Below are positions 38,451 through 49,100 of a stretch of 64,000 bases of DNA, in pieces. The translations under genes and the position numbers were made by a program. The notes beneath the pieces are model-generated. The model did not search any database, had not been told where the DNA came from, and worked only from the letters and a program-made list of their open reading frames with translations. Position 1 is the stretch's first letter, and every line of letters starts with the position of its first letter. Source of the stretch: Paratrimastix pyriformis (taxonomy: Eukaryota; Preaxostyla; Paratrimastigidae); contig JAPMOS010000024.1 in the NCBI GenBank assembly GCA_027972325.1, positions 270,501 to 334,500 of the forward strand, read 5' to 3'.

Positions 38451-38819
38451 GGATGGTGATGATGGCGGTGGTGGTGGTGTGTGGAGCAAAGGTGGTGGTG
38501 ATGATGGTGATGGTGGCCGGGTGGATGTCTGGGTGGTGACGGTGGCGATGATTTGAGGCTACCCGGGCCAGCCGCGCACACGCACACACGCACACCGGCG
38601 GTGTACTGGGTGATGTCGATGTCCGACCCGTGGGTGCGTGAGGATCCGTGCCAAAAGGCCGTGTGGACAGATCAGATTGGAGAGCATCAGATTGGAGAGC
38701 GACTGAAGAAACGTTTTTCACTGCTGATGACTTCACCTTTTTATTTTAAATTTAGGTTGAGTCATATTCTAAAACCTCCATTGTCAAGAAAAACCGTACG
38801 TTTTGACGCACCTGACATC

Positions 38820-38850
<31 letters not shown>

Positions 38851-41800
38851 ACGCTACACACGCCCATGCAGAGCTGCCTGATGTGCCTGGCGGCCCACCC
38901 GACCCTGCCGGCCGTCATTGCGGGGGGCACGTACATGGGTCTGTCTCCGCCTCCCCGCCTGGTCCCCCGGCCCCGATCCTCCGCGCCCTGTGAGAGAGGG
39001 CCACACGGCCCCCACGCCCCCAGATCGTCAGGCCCACCTGTGAGATCGGCACATCACTTTCCACCCGACTCGCCCTTCTCTTCCTCTCCGCTTGTCCTCA
39101 TCCCCATTCCTTCCTCGATTACCCATGTCATCCATGCACCTCATTGGCCTTCCGTCTTCCTCCCCTCCGCCCCTCCGCACGGCAATAATCGGCTGCCCTC
39201 GCCTCGCATCACCAGCCACTGAATCACGTCAGGGCATCCTGACACCCGATCATCTTCGTTCCCCTCTGTCGTTCGTCAGGCGAGGTGCTGGTGTGGGACT
39301 TCACGGCCCCCGAGCCGCTGGTCGCCTCGTCCCGGCTCGAGCGCGTCTCCCACCGGGACCCCGTCTCGAAGGTCCGTTTTCGGATGGCGGTCTGACTGCG
39401 CTGGGTCGTTGTTGTCTGGGACCAAATTTTCGTTGGGCGTCCCAAAATTTGCCCGAATTTCCAACCGGCCCTAGTAGCTCAGCGGAAGAGCGCACGACTG
39501 AAGATCGTAAGGTCCGCGGATCGACTCCGCGCTGGGGCAAAAATAAATTTTCATTTTTCTGGGCTCGACCCTGGCGTCATTCCACTTTTTCCCCTTCCTT
39601 CTTGGCGTCCCCAGGTTGCCTGGGTGAAGACCCCCGGTTCCTACGACAAAAACGCATACCTGGTCCGTCCGGTCTCCTCCTCCCCCTTCTTCATGCATTC
39701 CACGCGCCTTTCCCCCGGGTCATCATGACCACCCTCCCCCTCCCCCGCCACAGCTGGTGTCCTCGGCGACGGATGGACTGCTGTACGTCTGGTCGCTGGA
39801 CAACAGGCTCACCCAGCCCATCGGAATGTCCGCGGGAGGCCACGCCTTGTGTGCGGCACAACCCTCCCGACTTTGAATTTTGACATGCCGCGCCTGCCTG
39901 CCGAATCAGCTCCTTGTGGTTGTTGTCGCGGTGGTGCGGTGGGCCCCCCCTTTTTCATGCTGCAACAATATCCGTTTTGATCAGTGTGCTCCAGTTTGGG
40001 TCATTTCGGGATGTTTGTCCCGCGCCCGCACGTTGCTGTGCGCTGCTGTCGTTGCCCCCTCGCGTGTTCCCCCACCCCATTCGTGCGCTCATGCGCTCTG
40101 CTTGGCATGGCGTGGGGGGGTTGTCGGGACAGGTACCAGGTGAAGCCGTCCCCGGGCAAGGAAATCGTGGTCGGGGGTCCGTCAATATGTTGTTGTGCCG
40201 TCCCATCCCCCCCCCCCCCCCCCCCCCCCACGCGACATCAAACCATCATCGCGCCCCACAGCACACGGCACATCACCACAGGCCCCAAGCAACACAAGAA
40301 GTCGACAACAAACACAGGCAGCAAACCGGAGGCATGGATGTGGGGCAGTGCAGGAAGAGAGGCACTATGGGGGGTGGCGCGCGCACTGTGGCAGTCGGCG
40401 CGTCTGCGCACGCACGCGGGTGAGGGAGGTGCGGTGGTGGTGTGGCGGCGAAGGGCGTACCCATTGGACTCCCGCCATCTTCGGCGCACCTCTCACGACA
40501 CGCCCTCCAACACACCTCCTTCCCCCAAATAGGCACGGCGCTTTCCTTCAGTTCCTTCGACCCGCAGACCTTCCTGCTGGGCACGGAGACCGGCTCGCTG
40601 CACCGCTGCAACCTGCGCCGCGACCCGCATTTTGGTCGCTCCCCAGATTCCATGCGAAAAGGTCTGCCGGTATTTCCTATTCCGCGTCGGTGGTCTAGTG
40701 GTAGAATATCACGTTGCCATCGTGGTGACCCGGGTTCAATTCCCGGCCGACGCATCATCTTTTTTCTTTCGGCGGCGTAGACGAAACCCTGCTGGCGAGT
40801 GACCCGATCCTGTTCTCGTACACGCCGCACACGGGGCCCGTCAATGCCCTGCAGGCCTCGCCCTTCCACCGGAATCTCTTCGCCAGCGGCGGGTCGGATG
40901 GCCGGCTGCTGTTCCGCTCCCTGCTGCAGGTCTGCGGCTATCCCCCCAGGGTACCATTTGCTTGCTGCAGTGTCCCCATCCTCCCCTCCGTCTTCCTGCT
41001 TTTGGCAATTGGTGTGCTGGCGCGATGATGACAGACCCCCCCCCCCCCCTCCCGACAGCTGTCCCATTCTCAACCGTTTTCTTCTGCAATGTTGGCGGAA
41101 TGATGATGATGCATTCATTCCTTCTCATCCGTCTGCATTGTTGGTGCACATTTCTGGTGTCATGATGATGATGATGGTTGATGCCAGACGGCACCCGAGC
41201 TGTCCATCGACACGTCGGCCTCCATCTTTGGGCTCCACTGGTCGCCCCACCGGCCCGCCCTGATCGCCGTCGGGACGGCAAGGGGCGAGGTGCTGCTCTT
41301 CGACATCAAGGTCCGTCGCCGCGCCCTCCTCACCCCCACTGCTTTCCGTCCGGCGGCGTGAAAACACGGCTGATACAGGGCTGACACAGAGACGAAACGC
41401 AGCACAGCTGTCACGACACACAGCAGAAACGCAGCTGACAGAGCTGACACACACACAGCTGACACCTGACACACAGCTGACGTTACACGACACAGCTGAC
41501 GGGTGCAGTGACATTCGTGCTGTCTCTGGTTTTTGTTTTCCCGTTACTTCTTTCCCTCTTTACTCCACACACACCTGACACACACAGCGGACACACACAG
41601 AGCGGACACACACAGCTGACGCACACAGAGCGGACACACACAGAGCGGACGCACGTAGCTGACGCACACACCCTGACCTGACGACACACACCTGACGACA
41701 CACACACCTGACACCCCACCGCTCGCAGGCCAATCTCTACGCGCCCGTGCTGCAGCTGCGCCTGCCCGCCCCTCCGCCGCCGCCCTCCTCCTCCCACCTC

Positions 41801-42091
41801 CGCCATCACCCCCTCCAACAACCACAACAACAACAGCAGCAGCAACGCCAGCGCCCATCCTCCTCGCAGCCTCCCGACTCGCCCAGTGCCGCCCCCCCGC
41901 CCGTCTTCGCTCTGCAGTTCAACCACAGCTCCGAACTGCCCTACTTAGCCGTGGGTGACGGGCTGGGCCGGGTGATGGTCTTCGAACTGTCAAGCGAGCT
42001 GTCCGTCGGGCAGGACGGGGAGCGGGAGGCCCTGGACCGGCTGGCCGCGGGCAGCGGCGGGTCGGGCGATGATGACGAGCTGCGGGGCTGA
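37304..42091 (+). CDS. DYNC2I2: Dynein-2 intermediate chain WDR34 (DYNC2I2/FAP133)
   Basis: WD-repeat subunit of cytoplasmic dynein-2, the retrograde intraflagellar transport motor. The start MAIRCLEFVDSTYG follows repeat copy C. N-terminal exons (DDPSLQDFLRDILPILERDL) lead into DGYDVQWDDPRTG and TSLAWNSVGRVLAVGS. WD repeats then match WDR34: LAAHPTLPAVIAGGTYMGEVLVWD, LVSSATDGLLYVWSLDN, LSFSSFDPQTFLLGTETG, PVNALQASPFHRNLFASGGSDGRLLF, LHWSPHRPALIAVGTARGEVLLFDIK and LAVGDGLGRVMVFELS. Animal WDR34 has FSSFDPRLFILGTEGG and CSPFHRNLF at the same places. The C-terminus is acidic, ending GDDDELRG. The length is close to animal WDR34 apart from a Pro/Gln insert near 41800. Introns begin GTCCG in several cases (for example 41311), and two contain tRNA genes. 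Confidence 0.93.
39468..39539 (+). tRNA. trnF-GAA: tRNA-Phe (anticodon GAA), inside a WDR34 intron
   Basis: A 72-nt cloverleaf. Acceptor stem GCCCTAG/CTGGGGC has one G-U pair, with discriminator A. The D-arm is TAGCTCAGCGGAAGAGCG. The anticodon loop is CTGAAGA on a stem with one C-A mismatch at its top. The T-arm CGCGG/CCGCG pairs perfectly around ATCGACT. CCA is not encoded, and T-rich DNA follows. It lies between the exons VSHRDPVSK and VAWVKTPG, in the same orientation as the host gene. Confidence 0.93.
40684..40754 (+). tRNA. trnG-GCC: tRNA-Gly (anticodon GCC), inside a WDR34 intron
   Basis: A 71-nt cloverleaf. Acceptor stem GCGTCGG/CCGACGC pairs perfectly, with discriminator A. The D-arm is TGGTCTAGTGGTAGAATA. 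Anticodon stem TCACG/CGTGG has loop TTGCCAT. The T-arm is CCGGGTTCAATTCCCGG. A T6 run follows within 10 nt. It lies between the exons HRCNLRRDP and DETLLASDP, in the host gene orientation. Confidence 0.97.
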
Positions 42092-43167
42092 GGAGGCGAT
42101 TATTCATAATGGACGGGTTTTCTTTGCCGATTATCAAGAGGAGCATTGCCTTGAAACGGACGGACGGACGGACTGAACCGCCCCCCTCGTTGTGGCGGGT
42201 TGGAGGCCGCCGCCTACACGACGAGGGAAGCAGGACCTGAAGGGGTAGGTAGGTCGACGACGTGTGGGCGTGAAGAGGCGCTCGCGGTTGGGCTGGTTGG
42301 CGGTGCCGCCGGGGGCATGGCTGCCGTACCAGTCATAGGCCGGTTGGTGAAGTTCTCGTTTTTGGGCTGGAGGAGGGCTGGGGGACGTTGGGGAGGGAAT
42401 ACTGTCATTCGGATCGCACCTGGGGCTGACCTCGGCCGGGGGCGGGTCGATGGGGTCGAATGGACATGGGCGTTTTGAGCGCTTCCACCCGGATGGACAT
42501 CGTCTTTGCCTGCGGCCGCAAGGTTGCCGGGGCGGCTCTTCCCCCGGGGCAGATGGCCCCATCGGGCGGCTATTACCCCAGGGGTCGGATATCCGGGATT
42601 ATTTTATTGAACGGACATCGAGAGAAAAGAGGAGGAGTGTCGCGGTGAGAGGCCCAGGAAGATGATGTGGTGCCCGTCCCTCGATTGTGGTGGGCGTAGA
42701 CCATCTTGATTCCCGAGAGCTGATCCAAAAGAAGAGGTCTTAGGCAAGCATCGAGCACAATCCACAATCGTTCGAAATGAGTCTTCAGACCTGCCGAAGA
42801 GCTCCTGTGTGCCGTTTTTCACGCTCCACAAGACTTTCAGGCACTGACACCATCATGAACAAAAGCCATGCTGTCGAGAAGTATACCTTCACCCTTAAAA
42901 AAACTGCCCAGTTACGTGAAGTATCGGCCCTTCCGAACAAGATGCGTCAGGAGCCGCCTCAGACTCAACCCTTTGGTTCCAACGGCGCTGAGGATAAATT
43001 GGCGCGGAGCCGGTGTTGGTGGTTAATCAGGCGCTCGCCGGCAACGCTCAGTGAAATAATCATTTCTCTCTCAAAAGTGCCGCTCGTGAAGGTCAGCAAC
43101 CGCACAACCGCACTCCCCTGCACGGGCTTACGACATTTCCGGATGACGTTTCGCCGAAACAGCAAAA
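42092..43167. other. Intergenic region between WDR34 and the LRR gene; possible small minus-strand gene
   Basis: About 1.1 kb. Minus-strand frames around 42190-42720 contain stretches that look like coding exons (MVYAHHNRGTG, SSSWASHRDTPPLFSR, QPAYDWYGSHAPGG, NRERLFTPTRRR). The Tyr/Pro/Asn style recalls small ciliary microtubule-associated proteins, but no family was recognised and no complete frame was found. The last 400 bp before the LRR gene look like ordinary upstream sequence. Confidence 0.25.
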
Positions 43168-45588
43168 ATGGCAACCAGAATTCGCCGCCGCAGAAAAACA
43201 GTTCAAGACGACCAGCCCCCAATCGTCCCGCCGTCCATCATCCCGCTTCCGCTTCGCCTGCCCCCTGAACTGCTGCCGATCCTTGTCGAGGCCTCCGACA
43301 CACCGCTCCAGACCTACACCCGGCTGCTGGGCCTCTGCCACGCCACCCGGACTGCCGTCCGGGGCACCCCCCGCGAGCTGGCCTTCTTCTTCGATGACGG
43401 CACCAATGATGGCGAGGACCCGCTCATCCGCCAGGTGACGACACCCACGTCCGATGCCCTGGCGGCCCTGGTGGGGCCCTGCAAGGGGCTGGCCAAGCTG
43501 ACCCTGGACTTGGAGACCCAGCCCAGGCACTGGTGGGGTGACAGCCGCACCGATGCCGCCTGGGTGGACGAGGCTTTCGCGGGTCACAGCCGCTTGTCCG
43601 TGCTCGAGGTCGTCCCGGCGCATGCCGCCCTCATGTCGGCTGTGGCCCGCATCGTGGGCCACCTCCACGGGCTGGAGGAGATCCGCCTGCTGAGGGTGAG
43701 GCGCCGCGACTTCGACTGTGACTGGGGGACCTTTGCCGAGCCCCTTCTGGCCGCCCTGGGCCGGTCCTGCCCGAGGCTCCGGTTGCACATGGACATGAAG
43801 ACACACTTCCCTGGCGCCGCCCTGCAAGGGCTGGCCCCCATTGCGGGCACCCTCGAGGATGTCCAGGTTCCCCTTCAGTTTTCGGATTACGTATGGACCA
43901 AGAATGACGAAGAGAACAATGAGGCTGTCGTGGCCTTCTTGCGGAGCCTAGCCTCGGTGCGGAAGCTCTCGCTTTTCCGGCGCCCTGTCAATATCCCTGG
44001 GCTCCTCGCCCCGCTGGCCCATCTCAAGGTTGATTGGACCAGGGCGCTCTCCGTCGAAGGCCTCTGCCGTCTGGAGCGGCTGGAATTCCCCAACTTGTGC
44101 GCGACCGACAAGGACGGGATGGACGCCCTTGCCCGGCTGTTGACCGCCAACACGGCCACCCTCCGCACCGCCAGCCTCCAGCTTTTGCTGTGCGAAGAAA
44201 CAGGATTGAGCCCCTTGCACCAGCTGGCGGGCTGGCTGGATGCGATGCCCCATCTGACTGGCCTCACGTTGATCCTGGAGGAGGTGCCTTCCCGGGCCGC
44301 CGTCTTTGGGGCACTGCCGCCGGGGCTGCTCGATCGGCTGGAGCAGCTCACCCTCGACCTCGGCCCGCCCCCTCGCGGGGCGGTGACCCACGACACGATC
44401 CGCATCGCCAGCATGCGCCTCCGGACGTTCTGCTTGGATATCCGTGCCCGGGGGTGGGGCTCCGTCCCAGACGCCCCCATCCTGGAGCTGGCCTGCCCCC
44501 ACCTGGAGGCACTCACCCTGCCCAAGTCGATGATAGGCAGCGCCATCGATGAGCTGGTCATGGAGTGCCCCAGGCTGCGCTCGATCGAGGGGCTGCCGCC
44601 TCGCTGTCGGAACCGCTGGACGGCCATGCCCCACCTGGTGCGGGTGCGGGGCTGTTTCTGGAATGGCGAGGAAGAGGCCCCGGAGTGCTGCTCGTTGGAC
44701 GGGCTGCCCCAGTTGCTGGAGGGGTCGCCCCGCCTGCGCCGGTTGCCCCGCCTGCGCCAGTTGTCCCAAGTCCCCTCTGACGAGCCTGCCGCCCTCGCCC
44801 AGCTGCTCGGGGCGCGCTCGCTGACCCGGCTCTCGCTCGATGTGCCCCTCAGCGCCCTGCCCAGTCTGCACGACCCCCTGAGGGGCTCGCGCACCCTGCG
44901 GCTGCCCGCCCAACTCGAACGCCTCGAGGTGACCTTCTTTGACCGGAGGGACATCGACACGTCCCCCGCCCTGCTGGTGGAGGCCGCTGGGCTGCGCTCG
45001 CTCACCGTCCGCCTGGAGCTGCCTGACTCCCTTCCGCACCGGCCGGCCCTGACCATCAACTGTCCGGCCTTGGTGGCCCTCGATGTTGACCTGTCCCGGC
45101 TGTGCTCGCTTGCCCTGAGTGGTCAGCATCCGCCGCTGCTCAACCTGGCCCTCAGTGCCACCCAGTCATCGCCATCCACCGCGGGCCTCTCGGATTGCCT
45201 GCTGGCTGCCGGCACCACCCTGCGTCGGGTCTCCCTGCGAGGTCCGGGCTTCTCGAAATGGCCCCGGCTGGCCGCAGCCCTGGGGCGGCTGCCCCAGCTG
45301 GCCGTGCTCGACCTGGCTGACCTGAGCGCCGATGAAGAGGTGACACTGGCTTGCCCCCATCTCAGGCGGCTGTGCCTCGGAGACGTGATGAAGATCCGCT
45401 CGCTGGTGCTCGACTGCCCGCTGCTGGAGACCCTCATGCTGTCGCGGATCAGCTTGGCCACCGCGGAGCGGTTCGAGCTGGCCGGGCCCGCCCCACCCCA
45501 CCTGCGCCTGCAATGCCACCCCCCGTGGGGATTCGACAAACTGGTCAAGCGATTCCCCTGGCTGGGGCAGCTCCCTCGCACCTCGTAA
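43168..45588 (+). CDS. Intronless 806-aa leucine-rich-repeat protein with F-box-like N-terminus
   Basis: A single uninterrupted frame from ATG to TAA, unlike every neighbouring long gene. After a basic N-terminus (MATRIRRRRK), residues ~25-65 (LPLRLPPELLPILVEASDTP then YTRLLGLCHATRTAVRG) resemble an F-box, the SCF substrate-receptor motif. The rest is irregular leucine-rich repeats (LAKLTLDLETQPR, LEALTLPKSMIG, LTRLSLDVPLSALPSL, LRRLCLGDVMKIRSLVLDCP), forming a solenoid that would bind a substrate. No TM or signal peptide. A related fragment lies 50-270 bp downstream in the opposite orientation, so this is a duplicating family. A retrocopy origin would explain the lack of introns, but neither a poly-A tract nor target-site duplication was seen. 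The F-box assignment is tentative. Confidence 0.85.
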   Translation: MATRIRRRRKTVQDDQPPIVPPSIIPLPLRLPPELLPILVEASDTPLQTYTRLLGLCHATRTAVRGTPRELAFFFDDGTNDGEDPLIRQVTTPTSDALAALVGPCKGLAKLTLDLETQPRHWWGDSRTDAAWVDEAFAGHSRLSVLEVVPAHAALMSAVARIVGHLHGLEEIRLLRVRRRDFDCDWGTFAEPLLAALGRSCPRLRLHMDMKTHFPGAALQGLAPIAGTLEDVQVPLQFSDYVWTKNDEENNEAVVAFLRSLASVRKLSLFRRPVNIPGLLAPLAHLKVDWTRALSVEGLCRLERLEFPNLCATDKDGMDALARLLTANTATLRTASLQLLLCEETGLSPLHQLAGWLDAMPHLTGLTLILEEVPSRAAVFGALPPGLLDRLEQLTLDLGPPPRGAVTHDTIRIASMRLRTFCLDIRARGWGSVPDAPILELACPHLEALTLPKSMIGSAIDELVMECPRLRSIEGLPPRCRNRWTAMPHLVRVRGCFWNGEEEAPECCSLDGLPQLLEGSPRLRRLPRLRQLSQVPSDEPAALAQLLGARSLTRLSLDVPLSALPSLHDPLRGSRTLRLPAQLERLEVTFFDRRDIDTSPALLVEAAGLRSLTVRLELPDSLPHRPALTINCPALVALDVDLSRLCSLALSGQHPPLLNLALSATQSSPSTAGLSDCLLAAGTTLRRVSLRGPGFSKWPRLAAALGRLPQLAVLDLADLSADEEVTLACPHLRRLCLGDVMKIRSLVLDCPLLETLMLSRISLATAERFELAGPAPPHLRLQCHPPWGFDKLVKRFPWLGQLPRTS

Positions 45589-45639
45589 GTTGTTGCCCTC
45601 ATCCCCTCTCCACTCCCCCCACCAATCCTCTCAGCGTCC

Positions 45640-45860
45640 CTCCTTTTCGTTTCTCCATTGTTCTGTGGTCAGGGGGAGACTTGATCCCGCTGTTCTCGTC
45701 TGCGGACACCAGAAAAGCGAGAGCTTCCACACCGAGGCCAGGCTCCGCAAGAGCCAGTCCAGCGTCGTTGTTCTCTCGGCCTTCCTCGTTGCACGCCGAA
45801 TCACAAATCTGAAGGGGGGAACCTGGACATCCCAGCCGGAGCCCCTCCTGCTCACCCTGA
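45640..45860 (-). pseudogene. Inverted fragment of an LRR paralogue
   Basis: The minus strand reads LLRSLASVWKLSLFW, which corresponds to FLRSLASVRKLSLFR encoded at about 43942-43981 of the intact gene. Nucleotide similarity continues on both sides: GAGAACAA and CTTGCGGAGCCT, then CTCGGTG and GGAAGCTCTCGCTTTTC. Only about 70 codons can be followed and no start or repeat array accompanies them, so this is a truncated, decayed copy in inverse orientation just past the gene's 3' end. Confidence 0.75.
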
Positions 45861-46177
45861 GGGTTCAATTCCTTTTGGCGTTTGTTTTTTTGGCCAGGAT
45901 GTGAAGCGGTGTGTCAATACGCAAGATTCTTTGCGGTGCTCTTCGAGACTGCCCCCACCCCCTCTCCCGGATCGGTCGCGTGGTCCCCCAAGTGGCGCGG
46001 CGTGGGCGAACGAACAAAAGTCATGATTTTTTTCGGCTCGGGGAGATCAGGATCGGGGGGATAGAATGAATCTACACACAAAACGGGCGCAGGATGATGA
46101 TGATGATGATGATTGCCGACGGAAGAGAGAGAGGGGGGAGAGGGACGCCCGAAACATACGAGGGCCGAGGGGGCCGC

Positions 46178-49100
46178 TTAGTGGGCCGCGTGGGCCATCT
46201 GGGAGGCGCTCTCCACCAGCCGCCTCAGGACCAGGCCCCACTGCGACAGCAGAGGCAGAGGCAGTGGCAGAGCAGAGGCAGAGCATGAGAGGCGGCCCAA
46301 CGGAAGCGCACCCGGCAAAAAAAGGGGGCGAGGGGAGGGGGCGAGGGGAGGGGGCGTTGGGCAGGCAGACCTTGAGGGCGATCGGGTTGGCGATGATCTG
46401 CTTGACCAGCCCCAGCGCCTGGTCGTACTCGTTCTGGCGGCGCCCCCCAAATCAGCCCACCCCCAACCAACCAACCAACCAACCAACCAGACAGCCATCG
46501 AAAAAAGTCAGTCAGGGCCGGTTGAGATTTCCCTGAACCCGTTGCGATCCGTCTTCAGTTCTCAAGAAAAATCGGTGTGCATTGTTTCCCCTACCACCCC
46601 CATCTTCACGTCATAGATGGGTGGGCGGGTGGGCGGGCGGGTGGGGGTGAGGGCGGCCGAGCGGCAGACCCGCTCGATGTTGCCTGCGAGGTACTCGAGG
46701 GCCCCGACAATCTGCTGGTCGAAGGTGGGGTCGTCCAGCTGGCTGAAGAGCAGCCCCAGCTTGTGGGCAAAGTCCTGCAGCCGGCTCGCGGTGTTTTGGT
46801 CCTGACGGGGCGGGGGGAGAGCGATCGGATGGTGATGATGATTGGATGGTGCTGATGATGATGGTGGATAATGATGATGATGATTGGATGCTGATGCTGA
46901 TGATGATGTTGGATAATGATGATGATGATGATGATGATGTTGATGCTGATGCTGATGCTGATGCTGATGCTGATGCTGATGATTGGATGATAATGACGAT
47001 GATGATTGGAGAAACATGCCTGTGGGGCGGACGGACCATCAGGGGCGGGGTCACCGTGCGCAGCAGGTGGGTGCAGCACTGCACGATGCGGGCCCGCTGG
47101 GGGTCAGCGCGCAACTTGGGCAGGACGGGGCACCGCTCCAGGACCTCCATCACGGTCGTGTCTGCAGCCCCCCGGGGGGGACAGAGAGGGAGAAGAATCG
47201 AATTTTGATCGAACACACTCCGAAAAGCAGGATGAGGGTGGATGATCCGATCCGATGGGATGGGATGATGGACAAACGCGGAGGGGATGAAAAACCGAGG
47301 GGGAAGAGCCCCACAATCCACAAAAAAACCCCACACAGACGCACATACCACGTCCCGTGGTCATGCGGATGATAGTGCTCTGCTGGGCCGGAAGGGAAGG
47401 GCAGGGACGGACCAGGGATGGAGGGCCGCGCCTGGACCAGCGGAGAGGCCGGCGCGTAGGCGGGCATCACCTGCAGCGGTCCCCCCCCCCCCCCCCACCA
47501 CCACCAGAGACAGACGGGCGGACAGAGACACAAGTCAGCCTTGTTCGGGGGGGAGCTTGAGAGGGAAGGGACGTCAGAGTTCTTGGCGTGCCGTTGAAAA
47601 GTGGTTGCAGGTCAGGGGGGTGGGCGGGTATGGGCGGCGGGGCACCCGAGCGGACCGTGGCGGGCTGGGGCATGGGCGGCAGGAAGCCGGCCGAGACTGT
47701 CGACGCGGGCGAGGCGGCGGTCGGGGCTGGGGCCGGGGCCGGGGCGGCCACACCCATGGAAACCGGCTGCGGCATGCCGACAGGGCCGGGCACTACACAC
47801 AGAGGGGCAGAGGGGCGGCGGTCAGCGCAAACCGACGGCGGCACGTGGACCGGCACCCAGCCGCGTGCGTGGGTTCCCTTTCGGCTCGTTATTTGAGAGC
47901 CTCCCCCATGATGGGCATTCAAACAGATGGGAGCATGTGGGGGCTGTCCCGTGTGGTGGGTGATGATGATTGGATTGGATGATGATTGGATTGGATGATG
48001 ATTGGATTGGATGATGATTGGATTGGATGATGATTGGATTGGATGATGATTGGATTGGATGATGATTGGATTGGATGATGATTGGATTGGATGATGATGA
48101 TGCTTGGATGATGATGATGATTGGATGATGCTTGGATGATGATTGGATGATTGGATGATGATCGATGATGGTGACGGTGATGACCGATGATTGTAACGAC
48201 TGTGCTGATGATGATGATTGCGGGGGGGAGGGCGGACCGCGGCTGGGGGCGACGGGCAGCCCGGGGGTGATGGCCCGCAGGAAGGGCTTGTCGACGGGGG
48301 TCACCAGGCCCTTGAGGGCCTTCTGCATGGGATTCTCCAGGACAAAGCCCCGGTCCGCGGGGGCGGGGCCCGTGGGGGCGGGGGCGGAGGCGACACTGGT
48401 GGTGGTGGCGGCGGCGATGGGGGCGGCGGGCATCAGGGGCATCGGGGGAGGCGGCGGGGTGACGGAGAGGGGCGCGGGCAGCGGGGGCAGCACCGAGGTG
48501 GGCTGGGGGGCCGGCATGCCGCCGAAGGAGGTCGGGGCGGGGCCGCCGTGAAGGGGAGGGCCTCCTGGGGGGCGACGGAAATGGGGAAAGCCGGGATGAT
48601 GGATGGATGATGGATGGATGGCGATGATGATGATGATGATGATGGATGGCGATGAAAAGGCCCAAGTCCAGTCCAGGAGGAGGGGGATGTGGAGGGGGAT
48701 GTGGAGGGGGATGTGGAGGGGGATGTGGAGGGATGGAGGGGATGTGGAGGGGATGCGGTGGAGGAGGGGGGGGGACCTTGACTTCGACAGGGCGGAGGGT
48801 CTCCTTGATGCGCATGGCGAGCTCCTTCAGGGGAACGTCGTGGGGCTGCACAGTGGGGGGGCCGAGCCGCCGATGATGGGACGGGACGGGACGGGATGGG
48901 GAGGGGGAGAGGCAGATGGGCGAACGGAGGGCGATGAGTGTTGGCCCGTGGGGAGACAAGTTGTCGGGGTGATGGCATAGGAGGAGCGGAGAGGGGCGAG
49001 GGGACCGGACCGAGAGCGGGTCGCCCGGGGAGGGGGGAAGGGGATGCAACGAGGGGGTGGCGGACCGCGGAGAGGGTGGGCAGGATCTTGGCCAGGTACG

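Noticed and set aside
43887-45129. Two ~390-codon open frames on the minus strand inside the LRR gene
   Set aside because: They mirror the GC-rich plus-strand coding frame, lack any family signature and are a known side effect of high GC coding sequence.
46080-46536. Plus-strand frame over the 3' end of Sec31
   Set aside because: It runs opposite to exons that match the conserved Sec31 C-terminal domain.
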